From: an uncultured Isosphaeraceae bacterium
GTDB taxonomy: Bacteria; Planctomycetota; Planctomycetia; Isosphaerales; Isosphaeraceae
Reading direction: 5' to 3'
Assembly: GCA_945957605.1 (NCBI GenBank)
Contig: CAMFLR010000019.1
Span: forward strand, 62,001 to 126,000
Length of the DNA: 64,000 bases
A program made the translations under genes and the position numbers. Under the pieces are notes generated by a model. It was not told where the DNA came from, did not search any database, and was given only the letters and a program-made list of their open reading frames with translations. Shown piece after piece: positions 57,781 to 64,000 of the stretch (position 1 is its first letter; each line of letters starts with the position of its first letter).

Positions 57781-59421
57781 ATGTCGACCTTACTCAACGC
57801 GGTGCGGGCGGCGATCATCACGTTCCGCAAGGAGTTCATCGCGTCTGACGCCAACCGCGAAGGCGTCGATTACTTCGGCTTGTTCGACGCGCGTCGCCTT
57901 CGCTACGACCTCCACTGGGCGTTCTACGAAGGGACCGCCTACGACTCGGGGCCGAACGCGACCCGCGGCTACATGCGGAAGTTCAAGGCCGACAACGGGA
58001 TTTACGCCCCAACACGGCCGATCATGAACTTCGCCAACCGGCTCGGCGAGTTTTACGCGAACTACATCTACAACGGCGCGCTCGATCCCGAGGCCGGTGA
58101 CGGAACGCTACTTCCCAGCGCGATCCCAATCGAGACCGAGAACGAGACGCTTCGCCCGGCGATCGGCACGCTCTGGAAGGCTTCCAACTGGCAGAACACG
58201 AAGTCGATTTGGACGCGAAACAGCGCTGTGTTTGGCGACTCTCCGCTGATGGTTGTCGACGATCCACAGAAGCAGCGGGTCTACCTCAAGCCGATTCATC
58301 CCAAGACGGTGATGGAGTATCACCCCGACGAGTTCGGCAACGTCAAGTCGTACGTGATCTACGAAATGAGGCCGGATCCGCTAGCGTCGGCGCAGCCGTT
58401 CTGGAACGCGGGCGGCCCAAAGCTCGTGTGTGAGTACCACGAGACCTGCGAGCGCGACGGCGACTTTGTGGTCTATCGCACCTACCGCAATCGAACGCCA
58501 TTCGCCTGGAATGGGGTATCAGCCGAGTGGGCAATCCCCTACGGCTTCGTTCCGATGGTCTGGCACAAACACCTTGACTTCGGCCACGAAACATGCGGCA
58601 TGAGCGAATATCACGCGGCGCTCGTGAAGGGCACCGAGAGTGACGACCTCGGCTCAAAGATCAACGATCATACGCGAAAGGCGCTCGAGGCGTTTTGGTT
58701 GTTCTCCGGCTTGAAACCCGGCGACGTCGAGGCGGCATTCTCAAGGCGCGACAAAGCGAAAGGGGCAAGCAGCGCGATTCGAACGGAGCTGCTCGGCATC
58801 TTCTCGTCCGACGCGAATGCGAAGGCAACGCCGATGATGGCGAACCTCGACATCAGTCACGTCTCAGCTCACCTCGCGCAGCTTCTCGACAGCAACTTGC
58901 AAGACTACCCCGAACTCAGGTTCGACCGGATCCGCGTCACGGGCGACGCGAGCGCGAAAGCCCTCAGAGAAGCCCGCAAGCCGGCGGAAGTGAAAATCAA
59001 CGAGCGACGCGGCGGGGCCGATAGTTCGCTCGCTCGTGCGATGCAAATGGCGATCGCTATCGGTGGCTGGCGGGGCTACGAGGGCTACAAGGGCTTCAAC
59101 CTCGACTCGTACACCAAGGGCGACCTGGACTTCGCGATCGGCCACCGCTCCGTCTTCGGCGTCGAGCCGCTCGACTTGCTCGAAGAGGAGAAGGCCAGGG
59201 CGGACGTGATGCAGACGTATGTCACCGCCGGCGTGCCTACCGAACTGGCCGCACAGCGGGCGGGCTGGACCGAGACAGACCTCGCGAAGCTCGAGGAGTT
59301 GGCGATCAAAGCGGCTCAGCAAGCCCAGCCAAACACTCCGACATCCGCGACGCCCAAGCCCAACGCATCGAACGCTCCCGAGTCACCAGACGCGGCCGAG
59401 GGGCCGCCATTCGCGAAGTAG
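57781..59421 (+). CDS. Phage portal protein
   Basis: 546 residues, 14 bases after the terminase stop. SPP1/DUF4055-like portal layout: N-terminal 'FIASDANREGVDYFGLFDARRLRYDLHWAFYEGTAYDSG', wing/stem with 'KSIWTRNSAVFGDSPLMVVDDPQKQRVYLKPIHPKTVMEYHPDEFGNVKSYVIY', and crown with 'INERRGGADSSLARAMQMAIAIGGW'. The C-terminal tail is Pro/Ala-rich. It forms the dodecameric DNA channel at one capsid vertex. Position between terminase and scaffold is canonical. Confidence 0.85.
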   Translation: MSTLLNAVRAAIITFRKEFIASDANREGVDYFGLFDARRLRYDLHWAFYEGTAYDSGPNATRGYMRKFKADNGIYAPTRPIMNFANRLGEFYANYIYNGALDPEAGDGTLLPSAIPIETENETLRPAIGTLWKASNWQNTKSIWTRNSAVFGDSPLMVVDDPQKQRVYLKPIHPKTVMEYHPDEFGNVKSYVIYEMRPDPLASAQPFWNAGGPKLVCEYHETCERDGDFVVYRTYRNRTPFAWNGVSAEWAIPYGFVPMVWHKHLDFGHETCGMSEYHAALVKGTESDDLGSKINDHTRKALEAFWLFSGLKPGDVEAAFSRRDKAKGASSAIRTELLGIFSSDANAKATPMMANLDISHVSAHLAQLLDSNLQDYPELRFDRIRVTGDASAKALREARKPAEVKINERRGGADSSLARAMQMAIAIGGWRGYEGYKGFNLDSYTKGDLDFAIGHRSVFGVEPLDLLEEEKARADVMQTYVTAGVPTELAAQRAGWTETDLAKLEELAIKAAQQAQPNTPTSATPKPNASNAPESPDAAEGPPFAK

Positions 59422-59439
59422 TTTTCCAAAGGAAATCGC

Positions 59440-60156
59440 ATGTTTCGTTTTCGATTCTTGCTGTCCCCGCAGGGCGCGGACGGCAACGGTCAAGGTGGCG
59501 GCGCGTCTGAAGGGCAGGGCGGCGGCAACCAGACGCCCGAATTCGACGCCACGAAGGCGTTCGAGCAACTGCTCGCGAAGAACAACAACGACTCGGTCGC
59601 GCTTGCCAGCCGGCTCTGGCAAGAGAACTACGACCTGCGTGAGAAGAACCGCCAGCTCGCTACCAAAGTTCCAGGCGAAGATGCGGTGGTGATCACAAAG
59701 GATGACGCGAAAGCGCTCAAGGCTTATCGCGATCTCGGGGAACCAAAAGACGTGAAAGAGGAACTGGCCACGGGCCGCGCCTCGACCACGGAATTGACCG
59801 GCATCCGCAAGGCGGACGCCTATAAAGCGGTCGCGGAAGCCAACGGCTATGAGCCCAAGGTTTTCACGAAGCTCGCAACGAACGAAGGTCTCGAAATCGT
59901 CGAGACGGAAGCTCCTGGGGCGAAGGGTGGCAAGGCCACCAAGGGCTACAGCGTCAAGAACGCTGATGGTAGCACCACGCCACTGAGCGAATACGCCGAT
60001 GCCAACTGGGGCGAGTTCGCATCGTCCCTCAAGCCGGCATCCACGAAGCCGCCAGCAGGGACACCGGCTCGCTCAGGACGAGGCACTCCGCCGTCGGTCC
60101 AGGCCGAAGACAAGGTGATCGCACAGTTCCACGCTACGGGCCTCTACGACCTGTAA
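59440..60156 (+). CDS. Scaffold-like protein
   Basis: 238 residues with AAAGGAAA before the ATG. Gly/Gln-rich N-terminus, then a charged helix ('AFEQLLAKNNNDSVALASRLWQENYDLREKNRQLATK') and an Ala/Lys-rich remainder ending in 'VQAEDKVIAQFHATGLYDL'. Low complexity, highly charged and placed between portal and capsid genes, as scaffolding proteins are. No protease motif visible. Confidence 0.6.
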   Translation: MFRFRFLLSPQGADGNGQGGGASEGQGGGNQTPEFDATKAFEQLLAKNNNDSVALASRLWQENYDLREKNRQLATKVPGEDAVVITKDDAKALKAYRDLGEPKDVKEELATGRASTTELTGIRKADAYKAVAEANGYEPKVFTKLATNEGLEIVETEAPGAKGGKATKGYSVKNADGSTTPLSEYADANWGEFASSLKPASTKPPAGTPARSGRGTPPSVQAEDKVIAQFHATGLYDL

Positions 60157-60209
60157 GCGTCACCGCGTCATTCGGCATTCACCATTCATTTTGAATCGGA
60201 GCGACGAAA

Positions 60210-60617
60210 ATGGCTGAGATCACCCGTGCGAGCGTTGTTTCGCCCGCGTCGACGCTGCTCCTTGCGAGCGATAAGCTCCCCGACCTCAAGGTTGGCGAGG
60301 ACATCCTTCCGGGGCAGCCCTGCTACATCAAGAACGACGGCACGGTCTATCGCTCGATCGCTTCGGCAAACACGGGCGCCGCCGACGTTCATGGCTGGTC
60401 GCTCAACGGCGCGAAGGTCGCGCAGGGGCAGACCGTCACGTTGGCCAAGCGCGTCATCTTCAATTACGCAACCGGCCTCACGCCGGGGAAATGCTACTTC
60501 CTCTCGGCTGCAAACGCTGGCGGCATCGCTGACGCCAGCTCGACCTACTCGACGGTTGCGATTGCTCACGCGATCGACACGACCCGCATCGAGGCCAAGA
60601 CGAACTACAGCCACTAA
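60210..60617 (+). CDS. Head decoration-like protein
   Basis: 135 residues, GGAG upstream. Small, beta-rich ('LLLASDKLPDLKVGEDILPGQPCYIKNDGTVYRS', 'LTPGKCYFLSAANAGG'), with the 'aGxav' turn pattern of capsid stabilisers. Position just before the major capsid gene supports a decoration protein. Not certain. Confidence 0.6.
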   Translation: MAEITRASVVSPASTLLLASDKLPDLKVGEDILPGQPCYIKNDGTVYRSIASANTGAADVHGWSLNGAKVAQGQTVTLAKRVIFNYATGLTPGKCYFLSAANAGGIADASSTYSTVAIAHAIDTTRIEAKTNYSH

Positions 60618-60678
60618 TCCGCCGTTCGCGCGGATCACTCTCGGCTCGATCCATCAACAATTCCTCGCGAGATAACCA

Positions 60679-61758
60679 ATGCCTGTTCCGTACGGGATGC
60701 TTTCGACGCTGGATACGCTGGCGTCGAATTTTCAGACAATCGCCCAGATCGGCGAGGATCGAGCTTACGAGTCGATCCGCTTGACCCTGGACGCTCACAA
60801 CCGATTGGTCGACGAAATGCTGGGCGACTTCGTTCAGCCCACGACCGACCGCCTTCGTCGCTTCGGCACGGCTGCCGCAATGACGATGGAGAAGCTCTCC
60901 GAGCACGGCGTGCCGTCGCCGCAGAAGATCTTGCCCGGCGTGAACGTCGGCTTCCCTCTCGACAATTACGGGGCCGCACTGAGCTGGACCCGTGATTACT
61001 TCGAGGAAGCGACCGGAGATGAGATCGCGGGCCAGATCGTGGCGCTGATGGACGCGGACGCTCGCAACTTGATGTATCTCATCAAGAACGCGATCTTCTC
61101 GCCCACGAACTACAGCTTCGACGACTATCTCGTCGATCACCTGAGCCAGATTCAGTTGCCGATTCTCGCGCTGCTGAATGCGGACGGGAAGGGGATTCCC
61201 GCCGGCCCGAACGGCGAAACGTTCGACGGCACGAGCCACACGCATTACCTCGGTTACGCGTCTGGCGCCGTGGCCGATTCGGACGTTCAAGCTGTGCTGG
61301 AAACGGTGCTCGAGCACTTCGCAGCGGGCGAAGGCCGAATCTTCATCAACCGCTCGCAGGAAGCGTTCATCCGCGGTTTGACGCCCAACTTCGTGCCGTA
61401 TCTCCAGTCTGGTGTGGTGGCGGAGAACTCCCTCCGCTACTCGATCGCGAAGACGCTCGACACGCTCCGGCTGTACAACCGGGCGATCGGGACTTACCGC
61501 GGTGCCGAGGTCTGGATCAAGCCTTGGATGCCGGCGAACTACATCTTCGCATGGCTCAAAGGCGCTCCCGCTCCGCTCGTGTTCCGTAGCAAGCGGGCCG
61601 GCTCCGGCGAGCTGCGCCTCGTCGCCGAAGACGAGAGCTACCCGATGCGGGCGAAGATGTACCGCCGGCAGTGCGGCATCGGCGTTTGGACGCGCAACAA
61701 CGGCGCTGTGCTTTACACCGGCGGCACCTCCTACACGGCTCCGACGCTCACGAACTAA
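60679..61758 (+). CDS. Major capsid protein
   Basis: 359 residues. 'LGDFVQPTTDRLRRFGTAAAMTMEKLSEHG' and 'FPLDNYGAALSWTRDYFEEATGDEIAGQIVALMDADARNLMYLIKNAIF' followed by 'AEVWIKPWMPANYIFAWLKGAPAPLVFRSKRAGSGELRLVAEDESYPMRAKMYRRQCGIGVW' are the alternating helix/beta layout of HK97-type capsid proteins. Length and order after decoration-like gene agree. It should be the most abundant virion protein. Confidence 0.8.
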   Translation: MPVPYGMLSTLDTLASNFQTIAQIGEDRAYESIRLTLDAHNRLVDEMLGDFVQPTTDRLRRFGTAAAMTMEKLSEHGVPSPQKILPGVNVGFPLDNYGAALSWTRDYFEEATGDEIAGQIVALMDADARNLMYLIKNAIFSPTNYSFDDYLVDHLSQIQLPILALLNADGKGIPAGPNGETFDGTSHTHYLGYASGAVADSDVQAVLETVLEHFAAGEGRIFINRSQEAFIRGLTPNFVPYLQSGVVAENSLRYSIAKTLDTLRLYNRAIGTYRGAEVWIKPWMPANYIFAWLKGAPAPLVFRSKRAGSGELRLVAEDESYPMRAKMYRRQCGIGVWTRNNGAVLYTGGTSYTAPTLTN

Positions 61759-61842
61759 CGCGATCGAGCTGCCGAAATCCCGTAGGCCGCTCGCTAGCCG
61801 GGCGGCTTGATTCCCAATCTCGCGACCCTCGAAAGGCAAGCA

Positions 61843-62061
61843 ATGGACGACTCGACGCGGATCGATCAGACAGTTCCTGGCGGATGGTATTTCGTGAACG
61901 GCCGCTATGTGAATTCCGAAGGAGAACCTCTCGATCCGCCCGCCGACACGCCGGTTGCTCCGGTCGATCCGCCGGCAAACCCTCCACCGGCGAATCCTCC
62001 GCCGACGAACCCCAAGCCGGCTGCTGCCACGATCAAGCAGAGCCCGGCCCCGACGAGCTAA
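61843..62061 (+). CDS. Small Pro-rich phage protein
   Basis: 72 residues from the ATG at 61843 (AAAGG upstream); a TTG at 61807 would extend it. 'VPGGWYFVNGRYVNSEGEPL' is followed by Pro/Ala repeats ('PANPPPANPPPTNPKP'). Probably a flexible structural or connector accessory protein; no domain recognised. Confidence 0.5.
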   Translation: MDDSTRIDQTVPGGWYFVNGRYVNSEGEPLDPPADTPVAPVDPPANPPPANPPPTNPKPAAATIKQSPAPTS

Positions 62062-62094
62062 CGCCAAAGTTCAATCGCTGGACCCGACACCACA

Positions 62095-62556
62095 ATGCTC
62101 ATCACGAAGGCCGGTCTCGATTCAATCCTGATCGCTCGCGTCGGCACGATCATGGGCGTGGTGTCGTTCAGCGTTGCGACTGATGGGTCGAATCCGAATA
62201 CGGTCGAATCGATTCGGACTGCGCTGGCCGCACTCGGTATTCCCACTGCGAGCTTGACGGCGGTTACCGATGCCGACCTCGCCCAGGTCGCGGCAGCCAG
62301 CGTTCCCCAGCTCATTGACGTGTCAGAGTGGGCATTGCGCACGGCGTGTCTCGATGCTTTGACCGACGTCGACACGCAAGTCGATCGAGACACCGAGAAG
62401 CTGAGCCAACTCGCAGACCGCTGGCAACGCAAAATCGATGCGTTGTATGCCCAACTTACAAAGAGCTACGGCTTCGGCGCGGCTACGCTCAGTAGCGGGA
62501 CGATCGACCTCGGCTTCGCTGCAACTGACTGCGACACGTGGGGAGGCTTCGACTGA
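62095..62556 (+). CDS. Head-completion/connector-like protein
   Basis: 153 residues. Mostly helical with 'VPQLIDVSEWALRTACLDALTDVDTQVDRDTEKLSQLADRWQRKIDALYAQL', a composition seen in phage gp6-like connector proteins that sit after the capsid gene. The stop overlaps the next start by one base. Function is inferred from position. Confidence 0.6.
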   Translation: MLITKAGLDSILIARVGTIMGVVSFSVATDGSNPNTVESIRTALAALGIPTASLTAVTDADLAQVAAASVPQLIDVSEWALRTACLDALTDVDTQVDRDTEKLSQLADRWQRKIDALYAQLTKSYGFGAATLSSGTIDLGFAATDCDTWGGFD

Positions 62557-62900
62557 TGCCTCGCCCGATCAGCGCGAAGATGTTTCTCGACACGATCAGC
62601 ATCTTGCCCCGCGGCTACACATTCGACGACGTCGGCGGCGCGGTTCCGCTTGAAGGCGCGGGCGTTCAGATGCCGGCTAATGTCCAGAGCGCAGGCATGG
62701 ACAAGGCGATGTTGATGCCGACCGACGACGCGAACAACGTCCAGGGCCAGAGCTTTTACGACGTGACGACACAGACTGATCCGGATGTGCTGCCGGAACA
62801 GTCGATTCTGTGGAACGGGCTCATCCTGATCGTGCAGGACGCGGCGTCGCGCGTTTTCCGTCGTCGGCTGTTCAGAACACGCTGCGTTGTGAGGCAGTGA
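62556..62900 (+). CDS. Head-tail joining-like protein
   Basis: 114 residues from the ATG at 62556, coupled (TGATG) to the previous gene. Beta-rich with 'SAKMFLDTISILPRGYTFDDVGGAVPLEGAGVQMPANVQSAG' and 'LIVQDAASRVFRRRLFRTRCVVRQ', as in small stopper or head-closure proteins. Family not certain. Confidence 0.55.
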   Translation: MPRPISAKMFLDTISILPRGYTFDDVGGAVPLEGAGVQMPANVQSAGMDKAMLMPTDDANNVQGQSFYDVTTQTDPDVLPEQSILWNGLILIVQDAASRVFRRRLFRTRCVVRQ

Positions 62901-62927
62901 CCTCACTCAATCTTTCAAGAGGGGTTC

Positions 62928-63275
62928 ATGTCGACACTTTCAACTCCGAATGTCGTCAGCTACTGCAACGCGCGTCTACGTCCGCTGGCGACTCAGTTCG
63001 TGCAAATGATTCGCACGATTGATCAAGTGCTCACCGAAGTCGGCCCAAACGCCCAGGCGATCAGTGCGGCGCTTGCCGTCGATCCCACGGCGGCGATCGA
63101 AGACGGTTCGCCGGCCGACGGCCGCTCGCCTGTCACCTGTGGCGACATGATTGCCGTCATCCGCGCCGCCCAGGTGATTCAAAACTATTACACGTCCGAC
63201 GTCGACCCAGCGACCGGACAGCACACGGGCATCACCTCCGAACAGCAGATGGCCAAGGTCGCCGTTATCGGTTGA
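62928..63275 (+). CDS. Hypothetical phage structural protein
   Basis: 115 residues, AGAGGGG upstream. Helical ('YCNARLRPLATQFVQMIRTIDQVLTEVGPNAQAISAALAVD', 'AVIRAAQVIQNYYT'). It lies between the joining-like gene and the beta-helix-like gene; probably a tail or connector component. No family recognised. Confidence 0.55.
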   Translation: MSTLSTPNVVSYCNARLRPLATQFVQMIRTIDQVLTEVGPNAQAISAALAVDPTAAIEDGSPADGRSPVTCGDMIAVIRAAQVIQNYYTSDVDPATGQHTGITSEQQMAKVAVIG

Positions 63276-63302
63276 TTCCTTCGCGACTAACGAGGCGGCA
63301 AC

Positions 63303-64000
63303 GTGGCAATTCCGGCAACGATGGTCTGGGAAGTTCGCAAGACCACCGGTAGCGACTCGAACGGCGGTGGATTTGTTGCTGGCGGTGCGGGCACGGATTA
63401 CAGCCAGCAGGCGTCCCCGCAGTACGCGCTAACAGGGCTTACGACGTCAGGCGCGAGTGCCACGATTGCGAGTGCATCCGCCAGTACGGACATGGTCGAT
63501 AACACGATCCAGATCACCGGCGGAACGAACTTCACCGCCGGAATCTACCGGATCGTCTCCGTGGTCGCTGGCACGAGTATCACGGTCGATCGCACTTGCA
63601 CAACTGGCTCGGGCTCGGCTGGAACCGGCAACGTCGGCGGCGCGCTGAAGACGATCGATAAGCTGTCCGGGAACTGGGTCGGGAGCAACTCCGCTTACGT
63701 CAAAGCCGAGGCCACGTACACGACTGCGGCAACCGTCCTGCATTCTCCAGGCAACGTGACGCCTGCGACAACGGTTCCGTACACAAGGCTGATCGGGTAC
63801 ACGAGCACCCGCGGCGACGGCGGCCAGGCTACGATCCAATGCACAACGGGGTCTGTGACCCTTCTAAGCACAAATTCTGATGGGTTCTCAATTGAGAATC
63901 TCATCCTCGATTGTAACAGCCAGTCGTCGACCACTGGGTTCAACAACAACGGATCGCACTACTCGCGGGTCCTGAACTGCGTCGTCAAGAATTTCACGGT
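63303..64000 (+). CDS. Beta-helix-like phage protein, 5' part (gene continues beyond window)
   Basis: A GTG at 63303 with GAGGCGG upstream opens a frame that runs to the end of the window (232 residues so far) without a stop. 'AIPATMVWEVRKTTGSDSNGGGFVAGGAGTDYSQQASPQYALTG' is the opening of a family of planctomycete phage proteins with right-handed beta-helix repeats ('GFSIENLILDCNSQSSTTGF...VLNCVVKNFTV'). Such proteins are commonly tail spikes or surface-binding fibres. The C-terminal part, which would show receptor or enzyme features, is missing. Confidence 0.7.
   Translation, partial: MAIPATMVWEVRKTTGSDSNGGGFVAGGAGTDYSQQASPQYALTGLTTSGASATIASASASTDMVDNTIQITGGTNFTAGIYRIVSVVAGTSITVDRTCTTGSGSAGTGNVGGALKTIDKLSGNWVGSNSAYVKAEATYTTAATVLHSPGNVTPATTVPYTRLIGYTSTRGDGGQATIQCTTGSVTLLSTNSDGFSIENLILDCNSQSSTTGFNNNGSHYSRVLNCVVKNFT

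Larger units (their letters stand above)
41540..64000 (+). mobile_element. Integrated prophage or phage-derived element (right end beyond window)
   Basis: It begins at the tRNA-Arg 3' fragment and contains a tailed-phage head module (terminase to capsid and connector genes, 55510-63275) plus replication-, modification- and cargo-type genes. Because the displaced tRNA end is on the left and the tRNA is on the minus strand, the reconstituted full tRNA-Arg, and usually the integrase, should lie beyond 64000. No integrase is visible in the window. AT-richer islands at 42.1-43.6 and 45.6-47.6 kb look like cargo. Whether it is an active prophage or a remnant cannot be judged because tail and lysis genes are not in view. 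Confidence 0.8.

Noticed and set aside
60478..62067. 529-residue minus-strand open frame
   Set aside because: Antisense to the major capsid gene and neighbours in a co-directional head module; Arg-rich shadow.
1..64000. CRISPR array or insertion sequence
   Set aside because: No regularly spaced repeats of CRISPR length and no transposase with terminal repeats were seen anywhere in the window.

Overview
The window looks like a chromosome segment of a planctomycete (phylum Planctomycetota), moderately GC-rich. The main clues are a DUF1559 protein with a prepilin-type N-terminus and H-X9-DG motif, a very large PVC-type CxxCH cytochrome with a dehydrogenase-like propeller, tandem leucine-rich-repeat proteins, surface proteins opening with an 'LExRxLL' signature, and a PEP-CTERM protein. 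Genus cannot be told from the sequence.

Layout, chromosomal part (1-41540). Four leucine-rich-repeat genes in tandem (1-4330) are followed by a secreted trypsin-like protease (4615), an abundant-looking secreted protein with a strong terminator (5830-7688), and two large 'LExRxLL' surface proteins: a beta-propeller/Ig-repeat protein (7879) and a cyclophilin-domain protein (11114). Next come a beta-lactamase-fold hydrolase, a tRNA-Cys with its own promoter and terminator, a 71-residue CxxCH membrane microprotein, the helicase HrpB and the giant PVC cytochrome. A methyltransferase gene converges on, and overlaps, a minus-strand run in the order YhdT-like protein, sodium:solute symporter, nitrilase-family hydrolase and two glycosyltransferases. 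A DPP IV-like peptidase, an aldehyde dehydrogenase and a zinc-ribbon/TPR protein follow. At 34.4-39.1 kb a promoter overlapping a perfect 7-1-7 palindrome (Fur-type geometry) precedes a Cys/His-rich microprotein, the DUF1559 protein, two small lipoproteins and a DUF4198-like/Kelch protein; I read this as one metal-responsive surface operon.

Layout, integrated element (about 41540 to beyond 64000). The displaced 3' half of a minus-strand tRNA-Arg(CCG), still joined to its terminator, marks one attachment end. The element runs right and out of the window; the rebuilt tRNA and probably the integrase should lie past 64000. Inside are cargo (a PEP-CTERM GXVFE-repeat protein; a methyltransferase-DUF3560 fusion; an ATGA-coupled pair of a DUF6932 nucleotidyltransferase-like protein and an unknown partner), a block of small membrane, lipoprotein and zinc-finger genes, a thioredoxin-trypsin fusion, a clamp-loader-like AAA+ ATPase, a DUF488-like protein, an antirestriction/DNA-modification candidate with a ParB-like protein, and then a tailed-phage head module: small and large terminase, portal, scaffold-like, decoration-like, major capsid, connector-like genes and an incomplete beta-helix-like protein. 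It is therefore a prophage or phage-derived element. Two of its transcription units start from promoters sharing an identical -10 block.

The most interesting candidates are the DUF6932 two-gene module with its operator-like palindrome, the palindrome-controlled Cys/His microprotein/DUF1559/Kelch operon, and the phage-borne modification and thioredoxin-protease genes. All family assignments were made by reading motifs; no database search was run.
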